Source of the DNA: Ciborinia camelliae
Taxonomy: Eukaryota > Ascomycota > Leotiomycetes > Helotiales > Sclerotiniaceae
Reading direction: 5' to 3'
Assembly (NCBI GenBank): GCA_025890175.1
Contig: JANPYM010000007.1
Location: 2,189,517-2,253,516 of the forward strand
DNA length: 64,000 bases
The position numbers and the translations under genes were made by a program. Under the pieces are notes generated by a model. The model saw nothing but the letters and a program-made list of their open reading frames with translations. It searched no databases and was not told where the DNA came from. This document shows, one piece after another, positions 46,060 through 57,480 of the stretch; within the stretch, counting starts at the first letter, position 1; every line of letters starts with the position of its first letter.

Positions 46060-47685
46060 ATGAGTACGACTAAACTTATTCCTTCACGCCCTTTATTACG
46101 CTACCTAAATGAACAAATATTTAATGCCTCGGCCCGCCCGTTCTGCCATCAAGTAACGCAGCAGCCATCCACGAGTTCGTTACGCCGCTCCATCCAACTT
46201 CGTCCTCCACAACAATGTCGCCATATTGTTATAACGAGAATCGCGGAGAGAACAATGCTTGACACAATGCAAGCTGATAATCATAAGCTCTTAGGTTATC
46301 AAAAAGTATCAATGTGGGATGAAGTGGAATTTGCATCACAGAAAATCATTTTATGGAGGGAAGCGGAGAAACGCCCGGGAAGCAAGCCACATGTGTTTAT
46401 AGGCGTGATGACAATAGAGGTGGCGATGAAAAGTTTCCTGGGCGATCCAAGAAAGGCAGTATTGGATCCTGGTAGCGATACCAGCTGGATGCTAGTGCCT
46501 AGAACTGGATTCACAAATGACAAGAGGGGAAATTGCGACCAACTGGGGAAGATATCTAAGCATATCACTGAAATTGGTGCAACGAACCTCGATGAATATC
46601 TTCTTGTCAAACGAAAATCTTGGATGGTACCAAAAACAAAACCTGAAGAAGAAATGTTTGCGAAGGGGGGTCGTGGTCGCGCGAAGCTAATACACATAGA
46701 TAGAAGTATTTTAGGTTCTAACCTGAGTGTGTTGTTGGCAAAAGTTCATTACTTTTTGGAAGTATGCAGATGGAATGCGGAGTTTCATATACACTTCTCG
46801 AATGAACATTACAAGTACAGCGAAGAAGAGATATGGAAGAAGTTGATTACGATGCCGGGTGGCTTGGCTCTTCATCCTCGAGTCATCCAACAGCAACTGC
46901 CTTGGGATTCTGACATTTTTATAGAGCCCATGAGTAATGGGAAAGAGCTTGTATGGGCTGTGGCGAAAGGATATCGCATAAATGGAGACGAGCTCATAGA
47001 GCTTGCGAAGCTGAAGTTGTCTGAACTTGAGGAGACTGGTGAACTCTTAAGGAAAGTGGGAAGGGAGTCGCTAAAGGAAAGAGCAGGGAGGTTAAAACAA
47101 GACGAGAAAGAGATTGCAAGCTTGAAAAGGGAAGGTAAATCTTTCGACCACGTTCTCGAACGACAGTGGGAGATTGGGGTGCGTGAGGAAAATCTTAGAG
47201 TAATGTTCAAAGACGAGAACTCGACGCGACGAAAGTTGAAACTGGATACAGAATTCAGGAGGCGTGAGCGGAGAATTCACGGCAGAAAGACGTTGTATCT
47301 TCGTCTCAGACTACACGGGAGATTACATGAGGATTTAACTGAACGTATCCGTCACCCGAGAAAAGGAGAAAGATCCGCGGCGAGGAGCCATGCGATAAGG
47401 TTGCTGTATATGGAGCGAAGACGTATATCTAAGCTACGCAATGCGGGTTACTATTCATTCTCGGCACGGATGAGAGCGAGAAGAGCAAGACGTAGAGAGG
47501 GGTTCGTTCCCGGCAGAAGTGATAGAAAAGTACGTCGATCATTGTTTTTTATGAAGGCATCAAGGGATAGAGCAAATAAAGGATTTCTTCTACGCTCTCC
47601 TCGCCGTGTAGTACGGACTGCTTCACAAATTGAAAGGCGAAATTCGGCGAGGAAGAAGTGGCTGGTAAACCTGAGACGGCGCTGA
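46060..47685 (+). CDS. Basic protein, possibly mitochondrial, weakly IF3-like
   Basis: Intronless frame of 541 aa. The first 65 residues are rich in Arg/Ser with almost no acidic residues, like a mitochondrial presequence. Around residues 210-310, KLIHIDRSILGSNLSVLLAK, VHYFLEVCRWNAEFHIHFSN and the later DIFIEPMSNGKELVWAVAKG resemble the layout of the C-terminal domain of fungal mitochondrial initiation factor 3-like proteins (helix, strand, then D-P-x-x-x-G). The C-terminal 220 residues are extraordinarily Arg/Lys-rich, partly coiled coil (LKLSELEETGELLRKVGRES) and then almost pure basic tracts, suggesting RNA or ribosome binding. The assignment is tentative; a fungal orphan is equally possible. 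Confidence 0.5.
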   Translation: MSTTKLIPSRPLLRYLNEQIFNASARPFCHQVTQQPSTSSLRRSIQLRPPQQCRHIVITRIAERTMLDTMQADNHKLLGYQKVSMWDEVEFASQKIILWREAEKRPGSKPHVFIGVMTIEVAMKSFLGDPRKAVLDPGSDTSWMLVPRTGFTNDKRGNCDQLGKISKHITEIGATNLDEYLLVKRKSWMVPKTKPEEEMFAKGGRGRAKLIHIDRSILGSNLSVLLAKVHYFLEVCRWNAEFHIHFSNEHYKYSEEEIWKKLITMPGGLALHPRVIQQQLPWDSDIFIEPMSNGKELVWAVAKGYRINGDELIELAKLKLSELEETGELLRKVGRESLKERAGRLKQDEKEIASLKREGKSFDHVLERQWEIGVREENLRVMFKDENSTRRKLKLDTEFRRRERRIHGRKTLYLRLRLHGRLHEDLTERIRHPRKGERSAARSHAIRLLYMERRRISKLRNAGYYSFSARMRARRARRREGFVPGRSDRKVRRSLFFMKASRDRANKGFLLRSPRRVVRTASQIERRNSARKKWLVNLRRR

Positions 47686-48656
47686 AGCGGAGGAGGCTAT
47701 AGTCTATTCCAATTTCTGAATGGTGGCGTGGATGTGGATAGAGTCTTCATATTATCTTTGATTCATGATACACAATCAAATATAAGATTTTGTCAACGGC
47801 ACAGGTTCCAAGACTTGTAAAATTAGGTGTGTGGGTGTGTCGATACCCAGATCTGGATGGAATGACGAAATTAGAAAATCACTCCTACTCCCATGTGTTC
47901 AGGGACCTATTCTTTTGCTTTCTCGGGCATTCGGGTGATATCGTGTTGTAAATTTGGGCTGTTTTTCTTGGGTGCTAATGTCACTCAATTCAAAGATATG
48001 GATAGTATCAAGTACTGAGGCTATCTTCCTCATGAAGGTCATGTTCGACGTCACGAGCCGTCTTCGCAATTCTCTAATGTCTTCAAGCTCGCATTCTTGA
48101 CATCCTCTCATCATCTGTGAAACATGAAGAGCTCTATGGGTTGATCTTTTATCAACTCCATATGACAGCGGTGATTGAAGGGTTTTTGCAGTCCTGGGCC
48201 CCATCCAGCAGTCGTTCTTTCCAAATATGGAAATCCTGCCTTGGGAGGCTTAATCCACTAGTGTGGGGGAAGATTTGGACATTGGAGCACCATTCTTGGA
48301 ACTGGGAGGGAAATTTTGTTTATTTTACCTATTGCATTTTGCTACAATCAACCCATGATCGCCCTGGCAAATTCAGTGGTGCCATTTTGATGGCCGAGTT
48401 CGGTTGATGATAGGGAAGTCTATGTTCTTCTATCACTCACATCTGAACACTGCCACAGTAAAGTCCTGCAGTGTGGTCGCACAATTAATGAGGCTGTGCT
48501 TACAAGCAACCTCACAAATATTGGGCCCCTCTTCAAGATTTCTTTCCTTATTTCCTTATTCATTTGTCTCTATATATCTTTTCCATAGATTGCACTATTT
48601 GTTTGTAGGTTCCCGACTGGTATCTCAGCTTTCCCACGCAACACTAAACATTCGTG
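47686..48656. other. Intergenic, no gene seen
   Basis: Short overlapping frames on both strands (for example 47899-48204 minus and 48117-48407 plus) lack family likeness. The promoter of the gene at 48657 should be at the right end, with TATATAT near 48571. Confidence 0.4.
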
Positions 48657-50774
48657 ATGGCGGAAATTGGGGCCATCGCTAGTGGCATGGGCGTAACCTC
48701 GTTGGGACTTCAGCTCTTGGATGGCATCAGAAAACTTAAACAATTTTGGGGCGAGGTGAAAGATGCGCCTGAAGATATGCGATATGCTCTCGAACAGCTC
48801 GAGACGCTGAGTCTGGTTCTTTCTGACATCCACACAGATGACCCAGATCTGCCATTAATTCCTTCAGCTACGGCCACGAAATGCCTAGAACTTTGCCGAC
48901 GAGGAGCGGATATGCTGAGCACGGTTGTGAAAGATCTGAATGGGGCTATCTCTAAACGCCGTAACATTGGCGGGGCGAAAGTTGTGTTGAAGAAGGATAC
49001 AATCGAAAAGTTTCGAAACCGGCTGAGAGATGCGCAATATATGCTGATGCTTTCGCGACAAACGTATTCGGAAGCGCTTCAAATTGAGCATCACAAAATT
49101 CAGATCGAAACATCTCAAAGGAATGCGCACCATCAACGTCAAGAACTTCAGGAGCTAAAAGTTTCTATTGCAAGCTCCATCGAGTTACTAATCCCCCTTG
49201 GAGTACCTAGAGGAATGATGAGTAGCCAAGCGGTGGCACGCGATGATGATTTCCGTGATGATGAAACCAAAAGGACGATCAAAGGTAGAACACGATCTAA
49301 AACTCACAAACAAATACAACGCTTTCAGAGAAAGCTAAAATTGCCCCATTGGTTTCCACACACAGGCTATACTTGGGATTTCTCTGGATTCCAAGCACCT
49401 TCGGGGTGGACATTCAAATTTCGACAATACTACACACTAGATTACCTATCTCCGGCTATTCGATGTGTTGAGAACGGAGATTTAACTGGACTCCAAGGAT
49501 TATTACAGAGCAAAAAGGCGACTCCTTTCGATAGAATGTCGTCGGATATTCCATTGCTTTATGTATGCCGACTTCTCCTCTTTCCCTTTCTATATTTGAA
49601 ATAACCTAATTGGGTAGACTGCTAGTGTAAATGGTCAGTATAACATGTGCAGGTTCTTGCTTGATCAAGGCGCAGATCCTAATGACTCTTCCTGGGGGTG
49701 TGTAGCTTCCCACAAATATGTTCGTTGACGCGGTTTTAGATAACAAGTTGAGGTAGATCTGCATTGTTGTACTGTGTTCATCGTTCTCGGACTGTGATTC
49801 GATGTCTCTATCCCAGTGGTATACTGCGACTATTGTGTCCAGTCTCTGAAATCCACAATCCGTTTTCCGATTTCTTGGACTCCAACGTACTTTATGAGGA
49901 ATTGGTTTGGCTCCTTGATAACACAGATCCCACCTGGAGAAAATGGAGTTTTGAGGACAGGATGATGTTCGCTCTGCAGTGGTCCGGCAGATCGACTTAT
50001 GGGATTAGAAGCTGCGCAGATATTTTATCGCTGATGCTTCAGCAAGACCAGCTGAGCGAAGCTTGCTGTAGAATGACTGTGGACGTCTATTGTAGTGAAT
50101 CGCCGAAGCCTGCCTTTCTATCGATTGAGCTTAGGTTTATGGCATACGAGATATGGAGTTGTTTGGTCAAAAGTGGAGAGCCGGTTGTGTACTCAGACTC
50201 AACCCAGTCAAGAGCTGGGAAATCAGATTTCGAACGAGGTGGTCGCCTTTCAGAGGTGCGCTGGTCTAAGTCAATTCAATTGATAGAGCGCCTCATTGTC
50301 ACTGGCTCCGATGTTTACTGCGGTGGTCTATTATTCTCAGTGTTGGACCCGATATCAGTTATCTACTATGATATGCCGATTCGCCTCCATGAATTGGCCA
50401 GATCGTGGATACTCCCAGTGACTGTACAGCTTTGGCTCGAGATGTTGAGTGGTTTAGGCATAGACTTACAAAGATACGGAAAGGTAGAGCATGACGAATT
50501 TGTGAACCGCATTACAGAAGCACCAGCACACTCGGGCTTTTCCTTGGAGCATCCAGCACTGGAATGCGGATACCCCGGCTTCTTGGGGGATATACATCTT
50601 ACAAGTTTTACATATGGACCTACCATTGATGACTGGAAGTTCTGGTACACCTTGGATGGACCGTACTGGGATTACTATTGGAACTTTCGCCATTTTTGGG
50701 AACTGGTTGACCATCCGGAAAGGGAAATGCCAGGGGCTTGGGTCGAGGATCATTATTGGGACTGGGGTGAGTAG
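48657..50774 (+). CDS. HeLo-like (fungal STAND N-terminal) plus ankyrin-type protein
   Basis: Reconstructed exons are 48657-49562, 49618-49697 and 49757-50774, giving about 667 aa. The start MAEIGAIASGMGVTSLGLQL, then LDGIRKLKQFW, then DMRYALEQLETLSLVLSDI, through about residue 160, matches the helical N-terminal domain common to fungal STAND/NLR and ankyrin proteins (HeLo-like_N). A basic linker follows (KGRTRSKTHKQIQRFQRKLK). Then AIRCVENGDLTGLQGLLQSK and TASVNGQYNMCRFLLDQGAD (exon 2) are ankyrin-like repeats. The C-terminal 330 residues are helical, Trp-rich and end EMPGAWVEDHYWDWGE, a type of tail seen in such fungal proteins. No NACHT or NB-ARC motor is present. A role in non-self recognition or heterokaryon incompatibility is inference from the domain. 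Confidence 0.75.
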
Positions 50775-52208
50775 TCAGAAAATCATCGAGGCTCGGATTT
50801 GGAGCGGGATTCTATCCCCGAAAGGTGTCTAGATCAACACTTACCGGTATGGATACTTAAAGTCCACTTCCATATATATATATACCTTAGACTATCTTGG
50901 GGGTACCTGGGGTATTGAGAAATTTTAGCATGAAGATTGAGTCGGGGAAATCGTGCGTATCTGGAAATGTGGACGAAAGGAAGAGAGATTGAGGATGGAA
51001 GTTTATGATGATTTCAAGGAAATTTCACATTTCATGTTTACGGCTTTCTCACTGGAGCATGTATGATGGGGTGGGAGGAGAGGATGTCATGATATTAACG
51101 ACAATCTTTTCAGCTTGGAAATATTTCATATGGCATATTCGGATGTTTAGTCTGTATTGTTCGTTTAAAGGTACCTACTTCTCAAATCAAGATTCACTAA
51201 TCAAGATTTGCCCAGGATCACCATTGCCAAAAAACCTAATGCGGCACTACCTAATACACGCATGATGCACTGAAAATCTGGAAGCTTACCTTTCCCGCTC
51301 TAGACTTCTCCGGGAAATAAGTGAAATGTAGAATGTGGAATCACAAGGAGGAAGCAATCAACACGGACAAAGATTGAATATTTCAAAAAAAAAAAACACA
51401 TCTCGGTTCATTTCATGACTACATAGTAGAACTACTACCTATCTACGTCCACCTCTTCCTCTATCTTTCCCCACGCCATACAGCGCGCAACCTGCATCGC
51501 AATACTCTATCCCCATCCATCTATCCAACCAACTCGCTCTCCACCACCCTCTTAACATTATAAACAAAGATTATTTTATACATGCAAAGAATCCCACCAC
51601 GCACTCAGCCATCCACCACTCAAGCTCGCAGCGAGCCCGCCTCGCTTTTACGCACCCAACGTCTTCACCAACAGCACGGAGAACCTCCTATTTCTAGGAA
51701 GTTCCAGGTCCGAGCCAAAAGAATCGTGTATGAACATCAATCACATGTACCCATCGTAAAGAAAAAAAAAGGAAAAAAAAAGATGATAATAATACTAGAA
51801 TCCATCACACTCGGCCTTCCTCCCGAGTCCCCAATCCGTGATAAAATATCGAATGAACCTTCGAATAAAACGTCAGGGTATAAATCCAAGAGAAAATAGC
51901 AAGATGTCCGGTCCCGATAGACTGCGGAGAGTGCCGTATCTAGCAGCGTTCGAGAAACCCTGCACTATTGATGATATGTGCGCAGCCGAAAAAAAGTAAT
52001 GGGAGAAGAGAGAAAATCAACGTTGCGTTATGCATAAAGAATATATATGTGTAAATGGCGGACAGAACCTAAAGTCATGGGAATGGCAACGAGGCCAAAG
52101 AATATATTACGTGGTCCAGACGTATTAAAATATGGTATGTTGAAAAGTTATCCAAGAGATGCGGAAAATATACAGTTGGAAGAAAGCTTTGTCATCAGGT
52201 GGCAGTGC
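50775..52208. other. Convergent intergenic space
   Basis: This lies between the HeLo-like gene (plus) and the SUN gene (minus). There is a poly-A run near 51387 and A-rich tracts near 51760-51782. The plus frame 51582-51899 has low-complexity content and no family likeness. Confidence 0.4.
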
Positions 52209-53885
52209 TTAGATCAAACAGCCGATCGCAAGCAACAGGACGAGGCCGAACATCGAATTGGATACGGTTGCTGTAGCAGCCGATTTCTTTTCGCTTGACG
52301 TTGTGGCAGCATCGATGGCGCTTGTGATTGGACTCGTGGATGCGGCGTCAGATTTGGCGCCGGTCGTGGTTTGCGCTAGGTAAGTACTCGCTGCAACGGA
52401 AGTATGATTTCCGACTTGAAGGAACATGTGGGGTTCGTCGGTTGGGTAGGTGGAAGCAGTGATGGAGCTGGTTGTATGACTGTAACGTGCGGAAGTTGAG
52501 CTTGATTTTGTAGAGCTCGACGAGGAAGATGATGAGGAAGATGATGAGGATGAAGATGACGAGGATGAAGACGATGATGTTGACGTGGGTGAAGCAGAAC
52601 TTGAACTGCTTGTTGTCGGAGGTGGGGTTGACGAAGTAGTGGGGGTCGAAGAGGATGAGCTGGAACTTGGGGTTGGAGTTGGGGTTGGGGTTGGGGTTGG
52701 AGTGGGGGTTGGAGTTGGAGTGGGGGTTGGGGTCGGGGTCGGCGAAGCGCTACTCGAAGCAGCTTCAGGTGATGATGCAGCCGAAGAGCCAGAACTGCCA
52801 GAGCCTCCAACCTCGAAAGTCACAATACTGGCTGTTTGGCCCGAAGGAACAGTAACGACACAAAAGTTGGCGCCTCCAGCTCCAGCAGCTTGGTCAGAGC
52901 TGGTGACTCCTCCAATTCCGTCAACCGATGGATCAATTGAACACGGAAGGCCGTTGCACCCGGATCCGGAGCATTCAATCTTTACACCAAAAGAAGGCAT
53001 CGTCGTCGAAAGCGAGGAGGATGTCCAAATAGGATTCCAGCCAATCTTAACATAGGTATCGCCATTGGCAACTGTGTTAGCTCCTGCAACATATGGGGCC
53101 CAATTTCCAATGGGTTTCGAACCATCACTCCAAACACAAGCGTCGCCAGTTGTGACACCCGGAGCATTGATATAGTAGCTATAGATAATTAGATCATGTC
53201 ATTGGAGTCGCAATACGAGAATTAATACATACTGAGCAGCAGTTTGACACCAGTAGCTCATCCCGGGAACCGCCAATTGAGCGGATCCACCTGCCGATAC
53301 GGATGTTGGAATCAACATAGCTTCATTCCCAGGTAGGACTGTTTGACAGAACGCAACTTCTCCGCCACAATGATTCACGGCTCCAACTGCGCCGGTTCCA
53401 GATACACAATAAGGTTGGCTGGGGAATGGCTTGCTAATTTGACCATTCGAATCGCAGTATAATCCTCCATCCTGCGAAAATTTAGTATATTATCTAGGCC
53501 CATAATTATTCGAACATACCATGGATAATGGATAAGTGTATGAAGTGGCTTTTGGATTCCATTGTGCCATCACTTGACCAGGAGGACAAGCATATGGACA
53601 ATAATGATCAGGCTTGCAAGGCTGATCAGGGCTCATTGCCCATCCCGCATTCATAGAACCAGGCGTGACAGAAACCAATCCAGCATCCGTTGGGAATTCG
53701 CAAGTCCCGCGCTTTTGTAACAACTCCCCCGAGTCTTTTGCTCGTGGTGATGCGCGGAGTCTCTTATGCGAATGACGCTTTTCTAAGATGTCGAGATGGG
53801 AAAGTCCATGGCCGAGCTTGGCTTCGCAAGGCAGCAACAAAATTGCTACGGCGCCAATTGCTGTTGGGATATCGATGAACTTCAT
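52209..53885 (-). CDS. SUN-family secreted cell-wall protein with Ser/TP-rich stalk and GPI-like tail
   Basis: Fungal SUN (Sim1/Uth1/Nca3/Sun4) family, linked to beta-glucan wall remodelling and septation. Exons on the minus strand are 53885-53520, 53471-53233 and 53178-52209, giving about 524 aa. Seen: a signal peptide (MKFIDIPTAIGAVAILLLPC); a His/Lys/Arg-rich pro-region ending near LQKR; then the cysteine-rich SUN domain with CEFPTD, CKPDHYCPYACPPGQVMAQW and YTYPLSM, GGLYCDSNGQISKPFPSQPY, YWCQTAA and GDACVWSDGSKPIGNWAPY. After about residue 355 come a TP dipeptide run, a long Ser run, and a C-terminal hydrophobic tail (SMFGLVLLLAIGCLI) consistent with GPI anchoring. The stalk is unusually long and should be heavily O-glycosylated. 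It is divergent from PPM1. Confidence 0.92.
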
Positions 53886-55800
53886 TGCGCAAAGTAGTAA
53901 TATCTGTAATGGACCAGTTCTCCTCAGGTTCCAAAATCTTTGTCTATGATACGGGTTCCGTGTGTCTTTATTGTCTTTCGTCTATGTTTGTGAAAACTTG
54001 GCTCGTTCTAATTTCCGCCCAACTAATGATCCCAACAATACTAAGAACTCAATGACGAGGTACTTTCGAAACGTTTATGTAATTAATGAGCGTGATGGCG
54101 ACAAGCAACCATAAAAGAGAGGAAATTTTGGACAGAGGAGAAGACGAGGAAGAAAAATGTAGGGGGTTGAAGGTGGGCGAGTGGAGAAAAGAGTTGAGTT
54201 AGAACTTAGAACTTAAGAAGGTATCTGGGACTGCAGGTCACGAATTACGAGAATCACGAATTGGGAAAGCCGCCCACATAAAGGTCGAGGCTTTCCCCAA
54301 CTCCTCTTCCTAAAGTTCCTATCTACCTAGTCGTAATACTATCATATCTACCATCCTCACACATTTTGTTCATTTCGAGTCTTGACCTGGCGTTTGACTT
54401 TGCACAAGTAGCGGCTTGGGAAATTGCAGTATAAAAGATTTCATGGATTCAAATCCCAATTAGGTTTTTATCTTCCGTCCCTCACGCTTCAATTCGAGAG
54501 ATGATTGGATCAGAAAATGATTTATATGCAGTGTACCTGACGCTAATATCGAACGGGAATTTAATGGAGAGATTGACCAATGATAAGACCCATGAAATAT
54601 ATAAATTAATTTTTAAATTAAATCGATCAAATAAGGTTTAGAGCTGATTTAACGACACCCTCCCAGATCCTTGGTGTTTTCCTCTCTTGTCCACCAACAC
54701 TTGGGAAATAATTTCAATTGATAATTTAACATCTATAATGCATTATTTATTATGATTCTTCTTATCATTATTGAAATTTAATAAACGAAAAAGACTCTTT
54801 TTTCTCGTAAATTATAACATCTCGAAGATCTTACCTGCTTCTCCTCCTTTTCTAATTTCATCCTCATATACTCACAGGACGGATTTCATGACATTTCACA
54901 ATGCGAGGAATCGATGATTGAAATGCGGACACGTATCTAGATTCTACCTAGGTTCAGGTACTAGGTTCAGGTACTAGGTTCAGGTACCAGGTCCCTACCG
55001 ATGCAAATCTTTGACTAGACTTTCGGCAAATCTCATTAGATATCGGATAAATTAAAGGAGGCACTACTTGGTACAGTACAGACTCCGGACTCCGGAGTAC
55101 TACCTACATAGGTAAGGTAAATAAAGATCAAAACGAACTGGTACAATACCGGGACCAAACGATTGCGGAGGTGAAACCAACTTGGAACTATACCCAAAGA
55201 AGACCAAAGCCCTTTGGACAATTTCAGCACCAACCAAGGTCTCATCGATTATCGATTATCGATACGACGATATCATCATACTTAAGACTGGTAAGTGTTG
55301 ATGTTCATCTTAAGACAGGAACATGTTTTGAATAACGTGGCCGAGTTCAGAGAGGACGGTACAGCTCAGGTCCCCTTGATAACCCGCTTACTAGCGGGAT
55401 GCATCTTGCAAATCCCCATCAAGATTCAAGGCTGAGGAGTTTTTAAATATGGTGTGTCGATGGCGGCAATGAAATAGATATTGATTCTCGTGGCTTTTAT
55501 TGTAACTGTCGTGTTACAACACATGCTGCTGCTACCTTGTCTTGCGGAACAACAATTCATAGCACACATTAATAACTCCCAAGTTGATTGGAAGTTGGTC
55601 GACAAGATTGGACAAGGGACTTCCCTAGGTAAATAGTTTTTGGTCACGTGAATAAACCCGTATTCTCAGCCTCGCATACTTAGCCTCGCGTTCTCTACTT
55701 TCCTATGGTATGCCCCACAACTTGAAGCATCAGGAGCTTTCATTAATCAAACCCATTGAAATCTAGCTTTCTGTTTCACGGCGAATTTCATCCTGAAATA
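53886..55800. promoter_or_regulatory. Divergent promoter region of the SUN and PPM1 genes
   Basis: 1.9 kb without a gene. It contains a TATAAAAG (about 54432), an AT-rich stretch (54595-54830), three 13-bp tandem units AGGTTCAGGTACT (54950-54988) and CGATTATCGATTATCGAT near 55245-55262. Confidence 0.4.
54950..54988 (+). repeat. 13-bp tandem repeat, three units of AGGTTCAGGTACT
   Basis: There are three consecutive copies, the last with one change, directly after TACCTAGG. Confidence 0.9.
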
Positions 55801-57041
55801 ATGTCGGCACAACAAATACCAAACCTTTTATCATTGCGAGGCGGGCCTCGGTCGCGTGGTAGAGGTAGAGGTAGAGGCCATGGCCTACGTGACCCTTTGA
55901 ACCCTCATTTGGAGGTTTCTTCGAATCGCAGAGATAATGCCATTCAAGGCACCGATACAGATGCAGCTGTATCTCGCCTCAGTGCAGTCGATCTTGGTTA
56001 TCTCAATGACCCTTTTGCTCGTTATTTCGTCAATGGGAGTGGAACACGAAGGCTGCCAATCATAAATAGAGGTTCGTTAGCCTTCGTAGCTGCGAGTGCA
56101 GTCTACTGACCTATGCGGAACCAGCTAATCTGTGACTTGAAATAGGTACATATTCTCGTACTACTGCTTTAGACCTCCTCATCGAAAACTTTTTATCTCA
56201 AGGGGACAATTCTACTCCACAGCCAAAACAAATAATTTCTTTGGGGGCAGGAACAGATACTCGCTATTTTCGTCTTCGAGCGAAGAAATTGCACAAGAAT
56301 GTTATTTACCATGAATTTGATTTCCCGTCCGTATGCGCTGCAAAATGTCGATTAGTAAAGCAAAACCATGCAGAACTCGCCGGCGCTGAAAGATTCTTCG
56401 AGATGGGACAAGGAGACAACGAGGTTGCAGAATCCACCACTGCTGGTGAGTCCCAGGGAACTATGGAATGGGGACTCAGTCGCACCCTTGATGATCACCC
56501 AGAAGCCGGATATGTGTGCCATCCTTTGGACCTTCGAAAACTCTCTGCTATAGCTGGCCTCGATTCATTCCACGGCATCAAAAACGACCTACCTACAATA
56601 ATAATATCAGAATGTTGTTTGTGTTACCTTGAGGTGGATACAGCACAGAATGTGATAAAGTGGTTTGCAGACAAGATTCCAAGCATTGGAATTATTCTCT
56701 ATGAGCCAATCGGAGTACATGATGCATTTGGACAGATGATGGTAGAAAATCTTGCATCGAGAGGAATTGTTATGCCTACGGTGCAGAAATACAAGACACT
56801 TAAGGATCAGAAAGATAGATTAGCAGGTCTTGGATTCGGTACCTTGGGGGGTGGCATCAATGCTGTGAGCATAGAAGATGTCTGGGAACATTGGGCTTCA
56901 GGCAGCGAAAGAGAGAGAGTGGACAGGCTTGAAGGTTTAGATGAAGTCGAGGAATGGCTACTGTTGGCGAGGCACTATTCTGTCGTCTGGGGTTGGACCA
57001 CTGATTCGGGATTTGAGGGGCTAAAGGCGCTAAACCTCTGA
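55801..57041 (+). CDS. PPM1: Leucine carboxyl methyltransferase for PP2A
   Basis: SAM-dependent enzyme that methylates the C-terminal leucine carboxyl of the PP2A catalytic subunit, controlling holoenzyme assembly in the cytosol. Exons are 55801-56071 and 56146-57041, with a 74-bp phase-1 intron (donor GTTCGT), giving about 388 aa. Seen: an Arg/Gly-rich N-terminal tract ([12 protein letters not shown]), then [20 protein letters not shown] and [28 protein letters not shown] across the junction; the SAM loop [11 protein letters not shown] near residues 123-133; [11 protein letters not shown]; and [20 protein letters not shown], followed by [20 protein letters not shown], all family blocks. The ATG at 55801 is preferred to an open TTG-led extension. 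Intact. Confidence 0.94.
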
Positions 57042-57480
57042 ACTATGAGCTACGGTTGACCCATGGATATTCACGGATATATAATACTGCTCTCTAAGGC
57101 GAAACTTTCCTCTTCTATTGCCATCAGACTTTGCAAACTCAAAGCTAACCTACTTCTGCCTCAATGGTTGATGTTGCCAAGATGTATTACCGGCGTCATC
57201 TGTCGCCGTGAAGTTCTCGTAGGAGTGCCCCTTACTCTCTACACCAGAAGTGTCTGTATCACCACTGTGAAATTTCGTCTTACAATTAAGATTGACCGTG
57301 AAGACATGGCCTCTAGTCTGGACTTCCTCAAGAGCTCTGCCAGTATCTTGTCTTGCTCAGCCGCGATACCTCCCAACAGCTAACTACTATTACAAAGGAT
57401 GTATTTGGTTGAATTTTCAGATCAATCGAGAGAGCCGAATAACAACTTCGTAGGGCCAAAATCATTTTTCAGAAGACAAG
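57042..57480. other. Intergenic, coding-like but unassigned
   Basis: The plus frame 57063-57383 has no recognisable motif. It may already belong to the decayed NACHT gene that follows. Confidence 0.3.

Noticed and set aside
49563..49756. Stops between the three parts of the HeLo-like/ankyrin gene taken as pseudogene evidence
   Set aside because: Two short introns with proper GT-AG borders restore one continuous frame and an ankyrin-like unit, so the gene reads as intact.
52585..53055. 156-codon plus-strand frame with Val-Gly repeats
   Set aside because: It is antisense to the TP/Ser repeat of the SUN gene; the repeats keep every frame open.
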